A DNA stretch of 64,000 nucleotides from the NCBI GenBank assembly GCA_002238965.1, contig MPNJ01000014.1, positions 32,419-96,418 on the forward strand. The letters are read 5' to 3'. This DNA is from Nitrospinae bacterium bin107. Its GTDB lineage: Bacteria > UBA8248. A program made the translations under genes and the position numbers. A model generated the notes under the pieces. The model was given only the letters and a program-made list of their open reading frames with translations, made no database searches and was not told the origin of the DNA. Shown piece after piece: positions 25,890 through 33,494 of this stretch; position 1 is the stretch's first letter, and every line of letters starts with the position of its first letter.

Positions 25890-27017
25890 ATGATCATGAG
25901 AAAAAATTTTTTGAGCCGTATGACGCGTCGCAAGGGTTCCACCTCTGCCGAGCCGGAAGAAGAAACTTACGAAATTCCGCCTCCTTCGGCCATCGAGCCG
26001 GGAGTTCCCTATACGGCGGGAGATACGGAGGACAGCGGCTATGACTCTCATCAAGAATTGGAACTGCTGGCTGCCGATGAGCCGCCGCGCACGGATTCTG
26101 TGAACGGGGCGGAGGCGGGTGAAAGTGCCGATGCGCCCACTCTGGAATCATTGACGGCGCCGGTCACGGATGAATTGCCGGATGCGCCGGAGCCGTCTCG
26201 TGAAGCCGCTCCGTTCGAGGAATATGGCCTCGAACTCGATTCGCTGACCGAAACGGAATCAGAAGCGTCGCCGGGTGAGGCGGAGACGTCTGAGCAAGAT
26301 GATGGAGCACTCTCAGTCGCAGCGGAAAGTGTAGCGGAAGCGTCTGCGCCCGAGCCGGGAATCTCTCAAGCGATCGATCCGGAAGCTGCGGACGATCCTG
26401 TTCAGGAGGTTGAAGAACTCCAGCTCAAAAGCGTTGTTGAAACTTCCCCGCCCGAGACGGAAACTCCTCAAGAGAGTGATCCGGAAGCCATGGACGATAT
26501 CGTTCAGGGGGCCGAGGAACCCCCGGAGGCGCCGGTCAAGGATGTCTCGCCGCATGAGCCGTTGCCGCAGAGTGATGCAGCGCAGTATGAGGAAGATGGA
26601 CTCGATCTCGAGACGCTGACCGAGACGGAATCGGAAGCCTCGCCGGAAGAGTCGCCGGATAAGGAAGAACTACCACTCGAAAACGAAGAAGCCGTCTCGG
26701 AGGTAGCCGAAAGCGCCGTCGAAGTGGTTGTAGTTGAACCGGAAATCCCCGAGGAGCGCGCGCCCGAGGCCGTCCCGGTGGCCGCCGAAGCGCCTCTGGT
26801 GCAGCCGGAAGAGCCCTCGGATCACGGATTTATCCCTCTCGTAAGAGATGCCCGTGGGAGCTGGCGGCCCGGCAAGGGGTTCAGCCGGAGCGAACTGAAG
26901 GAAGCGCGCCTGAGTATCGCCGATGCTGCGCGCCTGCAAATCCGCGTCGACAAGCGCCGCCGCAACGCGCACCCGAGAAACGTCGCGACGCTCGAGGAAG
27001 CGAAGAGCGGCGTTTGA
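25890..27017 (+). CDS. Acidic repeat protein with C-terminal eL13-like segment
   Basis: 375 residues. The short basic start (1-17) is followed by about 290 residues very rich in Glu, Pro, Ala and Ser and probably disordered. An internal duplication is clear: E-Y-G-L-E-L-D-S-L-T-E-T-E-S-E-A-S-P (111-128) and E-D-G-L-D-L-E-T-L-T-E-T-E-S-E-A-S-P (235-252). The C-terminal segment (about 318-372) is basic, with R-P-G-K-G-F-S-R-S-E-L-K-E-A near 326-339 and I-R-V-D-K-R-R-R-N near 351-359. This closely follows the conserved core of archaeal/eukaryotic ribosomal protein eL13 (R-x-G-R-G-F-x-x-x-E-L-K, then I-x-V-D-x-R-R-R). No signal peptide or membrane segment. Binding of ribosome or RNA is a guess from that similarity. 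Confidence 0.7.
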   Translation: MIMRKNFLSRMTRRKGSTSAEPEEETYEIPPPSAIEPGVPYTAGDTEDSGYDSHQELELLAADEPPRTDSVNGAEAGESADAPTLESLTAPVTDELPDAPEPSREAAPFEEYGLELDSLTETESEASPGEAETSEQDDGALSVAAESVAEASAPEPGISQAIDPEAADDPVQEVEELQLKSVVETSPPETETPQESDPEAMDDIVQGAEEPPEAPVKDVSPHEPLPQSDAAQYEEDGLDLETLTETESEASPEESPDKEELPLENEEAVSEVAESAVEVVVVEPEIPEERAPEAVPVAAEAPLVQPEEPSDHGFIPLVRDARGSWRPGKGFSRSELKEARLSIADAARLQIRVDKRRRNAHPRNVATLEEAKSGV

Positions 27018-27049
27018 GGGGAATTGATCTGCGCTGAAAGGGAGCAACG

Positions 27050-27358
27050 ATGAGCGGAGCAGTATTTGAATTTAAAGATTATCAGGGATACGTCGAATAC
27101 GACGAGGAAAGCGAAATCTTGCACGGCAAGGTGCTCCACGTGCGGGATTTGATTACATACGAAGCTGAGACCGCCAAAGAGTTGAAGAAAGCGTTTCAGG
27201 ATTCAGTGAATGATTATCTGGAAACGTGCGAAGCGGAAGGAATCGATCCGAACAAGCCCTAGAGCGGTTCATTCAACGTTCGACCGGGAGCGGAACTTCA
27301 TGAGCAAATCGCCCGCATTGCAGCCCTGCGTGGACGGAGCGCTATAAACTCGGTTCCG
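27050..27358 (+). pseudogene. HicB-family antitoxin broken by an in-frame TAG
   Basis: The first 70 residues (27050-27262) match the partial-RNase-H HicB domain: Y-Q-G-Y-V-E-Y-D-E-E-S, then L-H-G-K-V-L-H-V-R-D, A-F-Q-D-S-V-N-D-Y-L-E-T and I-D-P-N-K-P. A TAG follows at 27260-27262, exactly where family members continue (K-P-F/Y-S-G). The same frame goes on with S-G-S-F-N-V-R-P-G-A-E-L-H-E-Q-I-A and A-L-R-G-R-S, the usual DNA-binding tail, until homology fades near 27358. A Tyr codon changed to amber is the simplest cause. The 70-residue product may still be made (GGGAG precedes the ATG). No HicA toxin gene is seen. Confidence 0.7.
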
Positions 27359-27612
27359 GGGATCTCGGCAAGCTGGCCAAGGAGCTAGGGCGCTCGGTTC
27401 AATCCTGCAAAGATCGCCTTCACGAGATACAGGGATGCGTGGGTCTTCGGACGGATGAAGGATTATGGACAGAAGAAGACGAGTACATTCTACAGCATAT
27501 CGGCAACCCTACGCCGCCGAATACATGGCCTTTCGTGGCTGAGGAACTTGGCCGCACGAAAGGCGCGGTTACGACTCGCGCCTGCATGCTTCGCAAAACC
27601 ATTACGTTCTAG
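27300..27612 (+). pseudogene. Myb/SANT-like DNA-binding protein, apparently frameshifted at its start
   Basis: The frame 27304-27612 is open but has no ordinary start codon. It encodes two Myb-like helix-turn-helix units: G-K-L-A-K-E-L-G-R-S-V-Q-S-C-K-D-R-L, then W-T-E-E-D-E-Y-I-L with W-P-F-V-A-E-E-L-G-R-T-K-G-A-V. An ATG at 27300 with GGGAG upstream reads M-S-K-S-P-A-L-Q-P and then leaves the frame at the CCC run (27324-27326). Removing one C would join it to A-W-T-E-R-Y-K-L-G. A one-base insertion is therefore likely. It overlaps the tail of the broken HicB gene, so the junction may be a deletion scar. Such proteins are rare in bacteria. Confidence 0.55.
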
Positions 27613-27665
27613 ATGCGCCCCCTGCCTAGATGCGAGAGCGGAGCGGGGGGCGAATTGCTATCGTT

Positions 27666-28331
27666 TTAAACACCCGAATTTAATTCTTTGTCACTTTTGG
27701 GCGCATTTTGAACCAAAGCGTCTATCTCATATTGATCAGAGAAATACCTATCTAGAAATTCCAAACTTAACTCTGCAAACTGCTTTATGTTATCTATTTT
27801 ATTTCCGTTACTATCATATAGAGAAAAATCTGGATGCGCTCCATAATTCCCGAAATTTTTTACCTTTTGGAGTAAAGATTTAAGTTTATCTGATATTCCT
27901 GTTGCCTCTATCTGCACATATAAGTTTTTCCCGGTCGCCCCCTTTTCAATCACTTCCTGTTGTATTGCACGACGAGCCATTATCATGGAAGCATTATAAT
28001 ATCCGCTGTTATAACAGTTTATCGCTTCCAAAAAATCTTCTCTTACTTCATCGCTACCAATTGAAGATGTATTAATTCTCGGCTTCCAGCCACCTGCCAA
28101 AGGGTAGTAATGCATGGTCATATTTTCGCTGGAGTTCCGGATAGAAGAATCTTTGTACCCATGTTTAGAGTGCCATCTCGTTGCAATTAAACCCCGACAA
28201 TGAGTGCATATAAATGCACAGTGGTGCCATTTATCACTCTCACAATGAGCATGACTACCTGAAACTTCTGAAAATTGACATTTAGTATCACAATATGGAC
28301 ACTCCAAAGATAATGTCTGCGAGAAGCGCAT
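27666..28331 (-). CDS. DUF4145-domain protein with N-terminal zinc-finger-like motifs
   Basis: 221 residues. The N-terminus has C-P-Y-C (11-14) and C-T-H-C (about 42-45) knuckles that could bind zinc. The middle (A-I-N-C-Y-N-S-G-Y-Y-N-A-S-M-I-M-A-R-R-A-I-Q, about residues 103-124) and the V-K-N-F-G-N-Y-G-A-H-P-D region are the core of DUF4145, an all-helical domain common beside restriction, retron and other defence genes. The DNA is distinctly AT-rich compared with its neighbours, pointing to recent transfer. It is a single gene between broken HicB/Myb genes and tRNA-Asn. Function unknown. Confidence 0.8.
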   Translation of the reverse strand: MRFSQTLSLECPYCDTKCQFSEVSGSHAHCESDKWHHCAFICTHCRGLIATRWHSKHGYKDSSIRNSSENMTMHYYPLAGGWKPRINTSSIGSDEVREDFLEAINCYNSGYYNASMIMARRAIQQEVIEKGATGKNLYVQIEATGISDKLKSLLQKVKNFGNYGAHPDFSLYDSNGNKIDNIKQFAELSLEFLDRYFSDQYEIDALVQNAPKSDKELNSGV

Positions 28332-28476
28332 ATTTATTCATCCTTGTGGTTTCTTGTTGAAAAGAGGACATCTTGTATTCGATTATCGACGGAGCAATTA
28401 TACGTGGTATAAAACGTGGTATTTATGAAGAATATTTATATTAACTCCTTTAATATCAATATATTATAATATTAAG

Positions 28477-28551
28477 TGGCTCCGGCGGTAGGATTCGAAC
28501 CTACAACCCATCGGTTAACAGCCGATTGCTCTGCCGTTGAGCTACGCCGGA
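28477..28551 (-). tRNA. tRNA-Asn (GUU)
   Basis: On the minus strand the 75-base sequence folds as a cloverleaf. The acceptor stem TCCGGCG pairs with CGCCGGA, the anticodon stem ATCGG/CCGAT carries loop CTGTTAA (anticodon GTT), and the T-arm holds GGTTCGAATCC. A genome-encoded CCA ends the molecule. The flanking DNA toward 28332-28476 is AT-rich and may be an island edge, since tRNA genes are common integration sites. Confidence 0.95.
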
Positions 28552-28667
28552 GTGAGAGGCGTTCCGCCTGAGTCGGCATTCTACCGGAATCGGCGCCGGC
28601 TCCCAAGCGTAAGGGGTTTATAGGGAAGCGGGCGCAGGCTTGTCAAGGCTGCCGGGCGCGCCGGAAA

Positions 28668-29663
28668 TCATACCGGCGCGGACATTCTTCGCTTCTCTCC
28701 ACGAACCTGCGAATCTTCGTCGGCCAGCGCTTGCCTGATCGCTTCGGCCAATCCGCGCGGGCGAATATCGAACATCCCCAGGGCGCTTGCGTCGCCGACG
28801 GTCGTCTCGTTGCGCAGGCTTTCGACGAGTTTGCGCCCGACCCTGGCGTATAAGGGAGTAACCAGCGCGAGCCACAGACTGGAGAGGCGTGGACTAAGCA
28901 CCGGAACGGCGATCATCACTCGATGCAGTCCACGCTGGCGGGCGTATTCCGCCATGATGTCCCCGTAGGAGGCGCGGTCGGCTCCCCCTATTTCCAGGAC
29001 GAGGCTCGGCCCGTCGGGCGCGTCGAGAGCGGCGATAAGGTATTCGATGACGTCCTCGACGGCGATCGGCTGGGCGAGCGTGCGGACCCAGCGGGGCGTC
29101 ACCATGACGGGCAGCCGCTCCACCAGCGCGCGGATCATCTCGAACGAGAGACTTCCCGAACCGATGATGATAGAGGCCCTCAGCTCGACCGTCTGCACGC
29201 CGGAATCCCGGAGAATGCGGCCCACCTCCTGCCTGCTCGCAAGGTGGTCGGACAGTTCATCCTCGCCACCGAGCCCACCCAGATAGACGATGCGCTTAAC
29301 CCCTGCAGCACGGGCCGCGGATGCGAACCCCTTTGCGGCCTCTCGGTCTTCTGCGGCGAAGTCTCCACCGGACGCCATCGAGTGCACGAGGTAGTAGGCC
29401 GTGGATACGCCGCGCATGGCCGCCGGGAGCGTTTCCGGCCTTAAGAGGTCGCCGCGCACCACCTCGGTACTCGGCGCGACCTGCGCTTCAAGGATTTCGG
29501 GGCGGCGCGCCAGGCACCGAACCTCGCGCGAGTCGGCTTCGAGGCGGCGGCGCAGCCTTCCCCCGATGTATCCGGTCGCGCCGGTCAACAGGATTTTTTT
29601 GTGATTTTCAGCCAACGATGGCCCCCCGTTTTGCTTTTTCGTATTGGCGGTAATTTGCGGCAT
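28668..29663 (-). CDS. NAD(P)-binding protein, atypical SDR / NmrA-like
   Basis: 331 residues from the ATG at 29663 (weak GGAG two bases away). A TTG fourteen codons later, with GGGGGG upstream, is an alternative. The Rossmann motif L-L-T-G-A-T-G-Y-I-G-G is at the N-terminus. It continues with A-R-R-P-E-I-L, V-V-R-G-D-L-L, Y-Y-L-V-H-S-M and V-Y-L-G-G-L-G-G, as in atypical SDR proteins annotated as NAD(P)H-binding or NADH-ubiquinone-oxidoreductase-like. The catalytic Tyr-x-x-x-Lys is not evident. Reaction unknown. Confidence 0.75.
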   Translation of the reverse strand: MPQITANTKKQNGGPSLAENHKKILLTGATGYIGGRLRRRLEADSREVRCLARRPEILEAQVAPSTEVVRGDLLRPETLPAAMRGVSTAYYLVHSMASGGDFAAEDREAAKGFASAARAAGVKRIVYLGGLGGEDELSDHLASRQEVGRILRDSGVQTVELRASIIIGSGSLSFEMIRALVERLPVMVTPRWVRTLAQPIAVEDVIEYLIAALDAPDGPSLVLEIGGADRASYGDIMAEYARQRGLHRVMIAVPVLSPRLSSLWLALVTPLYARVGRKLVESLRNETTVGDASALGMFDIRPRGLAEAIRQALADEDSQVRGEKRRMSAPV

Positions 29664-29833
29664 GACTCCGATATCCCGTGCGGATAGGGAGTCAGGGACA
29701 AGTCTATACGGGTTGTCCGGCCAAGTGAAGAAAAATGATCCGTCACGGTTTATGCGGCGAGACGCCATGCTCTCCAGTGAATCGTCAGATTTGCGAGGTG
29801 TTCAGGGTGTGGAGCAGAGGAGGCCGAAATGCG

Positions 29834-31198
29834 CTAGTCGAGCAGCACCCTCGGCAGCCACATGGCGATTTCGGGGAAGACGATGACCAGCCCCAGCCCG
29901 ATGAGCTGCAGGAGTACGAAGGGGATAATCCCGCGATAAATCTGCTGGAGACGCACCTGGGGCGGGGCGACTCCCTTCATATAGAATAAGGCGAAGCCGA
30001 ACGGCGGCGTGAGGAACGATGTCTGCAGGTTGACCGCCATCAGAATCGAGAACCAGTAGATGACCTCGCTCTTGGGCAGGTGGTCGCCGAAATCCAGTTC
30101 GGCGAGGATCGGCGCGAACACAGGTAGCACGATGAGCGTGATCTCGATCCAGTCGAAGAAGAACCCGAGGATGAAAGTCACCGCCATCAGGATCATCAGG
30201 ATCCACCAGGGGTTCGTTCCCACGGAATAGATCACGTCCTGGATGAAGTCGTCGCCTCCTAGCGAGCGGAAGACGTAGGAGAAGGCGGTCGCCCCGACGA
30301 AGATAAAGAACAGCATCGCGTTGGTGAGTGAGGTGCGCTCGACCACGTCTTTCAGGACCGACCAGGTCAGCTGCCGGTTGACGATGGCGAGCAGCGTCGC
30401 ACCGGCCGCGCCGACCCCGGCCGCCTCGGTGGGCGTCGCCCAACCGGCGACTATCGACCCCAGCACCAGGACGATCAGGAACACCGCCGGCACCAGGCCC
30501 TTGAGCAATAGGAGGAGCAGTTCGCCCGACGTCTGCGGACCCATCTCCTTGGGCAGGCGCGGCGCCAGGGCGGGGTTCAGAGCGCATCTGGTGAAGATAT
30601 AGATGAAGTAAAGCCCCGATAGTATCAGGCCGGGGAAGATGGCCGCGACGAACAGGGTTCCCACCGAACGCCCGAGAAGATCGGCCATGATGACCAGCAT
30701 GATGCTGGGCGGTATCAGTATCCCGAGCGTGCCCGAGGCGGCGATGGTGCCTGTCGCGAGCTCCAGGTTGTACTCGCGCTCGACCATGACCGGCAGCGCC
30801 ATCAGGCTGATCATCACCACTGATGCGCCGATGATGCCGGTCGTCGCCGCGAGGATCGTGCCCATGACCGTGACGGCGAGCGCCAGCCCGCCCGGCGTGC
30901 GCCGCAGCACCACCTGGAGGCAGTACAGGAGATTGGCGGCGACGCCGGAGCGTTCCAGCATCGTCCCCATGAAGATGAACATCGGAATCGCCACCAGCAC
31001 CAGGTTGTCTGCGAATCCCCAGATGCGGAGCACGAGGTTGAAGAACTCGACTTGGGAGAAAACCTCGAAATACATGCCGATGAAGCCGAAGGCGAGGCCC
31101 ACGCCGCCGAGAACGAATCCGACCGGGAAGCCCGAGAACAGCAGAATCGCCAGGGTGATGAACATGCTGGCCGGCAGGTAGTCTTCGATATAGAACAT
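29834..31198 (-). CDS. dctM: TRAP transporter large permease (DctM)
   Basis: 454 residues, almost wholly hydrophobic with about twelve membrane segments. It carries the DctM-type G-F-P-V-G-F-V-L-G-G-V-G start region and the I-P-P-S-I-M-L-V-I loop of the large TRAP permease. It imports an organic anion with sodium, using ligand delivered by the periplasmic binding protein. It is the last gene of the dctP-dctQ-dctM run and starts 12 bases after dctQ. Substrate class not determinable. Confidence 0.93.
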   Translation of the reverse strand: MFYIEDYLPASMFITLAILLFSGFPVGFVLGGVGLAFGFIGMYFEVFSQVEFFNLVLRIWGFADNLVLVAIPMFIFMGTMLERSGVAANLLYCLQVVLRRTPGGLALAVTVMGTILAATTGIIGASVVMISLMALPVMVEREYNLELATGTIAASGTLGILIPPSIMLVIMADLLGRSVGTLFVAAIFPGLILSGLYFIYIFTRCALNPALAPRLPKEMGPQTSGELLLLLLKGLVPAVFLIVLVLGSIVAGWATPTEAAGVGAAGATLLAIVNRQLTWSVLKDVVERTSLTNAMLFFIFVGATAFSYVFRSLGGDDFIQDVIYSVGTNPWWILMILMAVTFILGFFFDWIEITLIVLPVFAPILAELDFGDHLPKSEVIYWFSILMAVNLQTSFLTPPFGFALFYMKGVAPPQVRLQQIYRGIIPFVLLQLIGLGLVIVFPEIAMWLPRVLLD

Positions 31199-31210
31199 GC
31201 GCAGGCGTCC

Positions 31211-31792
31211 CTAGTTCGGCCCGATCTGGTCGATCTGTTCGGTCGTGCGTTCTTCCTTCCGGGGGATGAGTTCTCTGAGGTCCGCCGGGCCGAACAACTC
31301 GATGATCTTGCGCAGCAGAATGGTGATCCCCGAGAGGAGCAGGACGAACAGCCCGATCGGCAGGCCCGCCTTGATCGCCCAACGATAGGGGAGGCCGGTC
31401 GCGGAGTCCGAGGCCTCGCCGACCGCCCAGGACCTCTCGACGAAGTCCTCGGCGAAATAGGTGACGATGAGGCAGTAGGGGATCACGAAGATGATGCAGC
31501 CGATGAACTCGACCCAATCCCTGGCGCGCAAACTCAGCCGCTCTCGAAGCAGGTCGATCCGAACGTGGGCGTCCTCGATATAGCAGAAGCCGATGCACAG
31601 TAAAAACAGGATCGCGTGCAGGTGCCACTCGGCTTCCTGCAGCTTGGTCGATCCCAGCACCAGGAAGCGCCGGGTCACGACGTCGAAGATGATGACGAAC
31701 ATCAGCGGAATCGAGAGCCAGGCGCTGAGCTTCCCGACGCTGACCACGATCCGGGCGAGAAACTCTTGTATTCGAAACAGTTGCCGCATCAA
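31211..31792 (-). CDS. dctQ: TRAP transporter small permease (DctQ)
   Basis: 193 residues with four membrane segments and the family pattern A-W-L-S-I-P-L-M-F-V-I, then F-D-V-V-T-R-R-F and E-W-H-L-H-A-I-L-F-L. The first ~20 residues and the last ~40 are cytoplasmic and charged. It forms the membrane complex with DctM. An unusually strong hairpin lies just upstream, between it and the binding-protein gene. Confidence 0.92.
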   Translation of the reverse strand: MMRQLFRIQEFLARIVVSVGKLSAWLSIPLMFVIIFDVVTRRFLVLGSTKLQEAEWHLHAILFLLCIGFCYIEDAHVRIDLLRERLSLRARDWVEFIGCIIFVIPYCLIVTYFAEDFVERSWAVGEASDSATGLPYRWAIKAGLPIGLFVLLLSGITILLRKIIELFGPADLRELIPRKEERTTEQIDQIGPN

Positions 31793-31822
31793 TAGGCTTC
31801 CCGGCGCAGCGTACGCGAAAAA

Positions 31823-31857
31823 GGCGCCGGAACCGTGACCGTTACGGTTCCGGCGCC
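31823..31857 (-). terminator. Intra-operon terminator/attenuator between dctP and dctQ
   Basis: Perfect 14-bp stem (31823-31836 with 31844-31857; arms GGCGCCGGAACCGT and its complement) with a 7-base loop. On the minus strand, the direction of the operon, the hairpin is followed by CCTTTTTCGCG counting from its last stem bases. It probably stops many transcripts after dctP, so more binding protein than permease is made. Confidence 0.75.
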
Positions 31858-31903
31858 TGTAAGTTTTGCAAGCGAGACGACGCAGCGCGCCGTCACACGG
31901 GTA

Positions 31904-32965
31904 TTACCTCAAGTATCCGAGGTCCTTCCATACCGCGTATTCCTTGCGGAACGCGCTGTAGGATTCCCAGACCTTCTTGAAGGTCGCGTCGCGCGCGGCG
32001 TCCGCTGCTGCGACTTCGGCCCATTTCTTCTCGAGCGTGTCCAGGATCGACTGGGGCCAGCGGTGGATCTGCACGCCCTTCTTCTTGAGTTCGACCAGAG
32101 CCTTGCCCTGGATTGCCTCGCCCTCAGCGAGCCCCTGGCGGAACGCGTCGCCGCACGACACCTCAATCTGCGCCCGCTGGGTGTCGTTGAGCGCATCCCA
32201 CTTCTTTCTGTTCAGCAGCAATTCAAATACCGTCGACTGCTGGTGCCAGCCGGGGAAGTAGTAATGCTTCGCCACCTGGTAGAAGCCGAGGTTGAGGTCG
32301 ATCGCGGGCATCGAGTATTCCGTCGCGTCGATGGAGCCGCGCTCGAGTGCCGGGAAGATGTCGCCGCCCGCGATGAGCTGGGTGGAAACGCCGATTTTTT
32401 GCATGACCTTCGCGCCCAGCCCGAAGAAGCGCATCTTGAGACCCTTCAAGTCATCGATGCTCTTGATCTCCTTGCGGAACCAGCCCGAAGCTTCGGGCGC
32501 GATGACGCCGCAGGGCAGCGATTTCAGCCCGTGCTTCTTGTAAATCTCGTCCCAGAGCTTGTAGCCGCCGCCGTAGAAAATCCAGCCCATATATTCGCCG
32601 GCTCTGGGGCCGAAGGGAACGGCGGCGAACATGGCGAGCGCAGGCTCCTTGCCGTACCAGTAGCCGGGCGTCGACCAGCACGCGTCCACCGAGCCCTTGG
32701 CAACGGCGTCGAAGCACTCCTTGGCCGGGATCAGCGCGTTGGGCTCGAAGAACCTGATCTTGATGTTGCCGCCGGAAACCCGCTCCAGACGGTCGACCAT
32801 GGCTTTGCCCATCGAGCCGAGCTGGGTCAATTTGCTCGGGAACCAACTCGCCATTTTCCAGCGTATGCGCTTCGCGGCGTCCACTTCGCCGACACCCGAC
32901 GCCATGAGCGCGACGCTCAGCGCACAGATCATAAATCCGATCGTCGTTAGTTTCTTGATCGTCAT
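31904..32965 (-). CDS. dctP: TRAP transporter substrate-binding protein (DctP)
   Basis: 353 residues. A signal peptide (about 1-31, ending near V-D-A-A) is followed by the DctP fold. Marks include I-K-I-R-F-F-E-P-N-A-L-I-P, L-K-G-L-K-M-R-F-F-G, G-G-D-I-F-P-A-L-E-R-G-S-I-D-A-T-E-Y and Y-F-P-G-W-H-Q-Q-S. The conserved Arg in K-M-R, which binds a carboxylate in most members, is present. So the ligand is probably an organic acid; the W-H-Q-Q-S form is common in the branch annotated for mannitol/chloroaromatic or keto acids. It is first in the operon and preceded by GGGAGGG. Confidence 0.92.
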   Translation of the reverse strand: MTIKKLTTIGFMICALSVALMASGVGEVDAAKRIRWKMASWFPSKLTQLGSMGKAMVDRLERVSGGNIKIRFFEPNALIPAKECFDAVAKGSVDACWSTPGYWYGKEPALAMFAAVPFGPRAGEYMGWIFYGGGYKLWDEIYKKHGLKSLPCGVIAPEASGWFRKEIKSIDDLKGLKMRFFGLGAKVMQKIGVSTQLIAGGDIFPALERGSIDATEYSMPAIDLNLGFYQVAKHYYFPGWHQQSTVFELLLNRKKWDALNDTQRAQIEVSCGDAFRQGLAEGEAIQGKALVELKKKGVQIHRWPQSILDTLEKKWAEVAAADAARDATFKKVWESYSAFRKEYAVWKDLGYLR

Positions 32966-33155
32966 CTGCCGTTCCCTCCCTTCGAGTTAGACACTTCTAA
33001 AATTAGGGGCGCCCATCTCCAAAGCCGATAAGACGCCCCCTAGCCTCCCAAATCTTGTGCTGCGCCAACTGTTATTTTCCATTTATCAATGAACATTCTA
33101 TCTATCAGTCTGTTGCTGTCAAGGGGAAAGAATTCGGGTGTCAGCCGTAGATGGA

Positions 33156-33461
33156 GGGGGTGGTTGAAAAACCCCTCCTCGCTCGGAATTGACCACCGCC
33201 GTCATTCCGGCGAAAGCCGGAATCCAATCTAATGCAGAATGACGATATACAGGATTTTCATTTCCTCGTCGTTGACGGGGATCAATCAGAAGCTAAAAAC
33301 AAAGGCAAAACAAATGGATTCCGGCTTTCGCCGGAATGACGAGCAAAACCGCATTCGCCCGCAGGAGTGTCGAGCTTCCTGGGAAAGAGAAGCTCGAACG
33401 AACTGCCCCTACAATCCCATCGTGTTGAACCTTCATTTATCGGGACTTTTTCAACAACCCC
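33156..33461. repeat. MITE-like intergenic element E
   Basis: Occupies the gene-free stretch 32966-33494. The left end GGGGTGGTTGAAAAACCCC (33157-33175) is matched by an inverted right end GGGACTTTTTCAACAACCCC (33442-33461). It contains a perfect 26-base inverted pair at 33201-33226 and 33314-33339 (core GTCATTCCGGCGAAAGCCGG), a motif well known as a dispersed repeat in other bacteria. No gene is present. Confidence 0.7.
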
Positions 33462-33494
33462 TGTAGACAAGTTTCGCCAAAGTTCCGGAGGTCG

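Noticed and set aside
27260..27262. Recoding of TAG in the HicB gene (for example pyrrolysine)
   Set aside because: No pyrrolysine context or downstream element is seen, and neighbouring genes end normally at TAG; a nonsense mutation is simpler.
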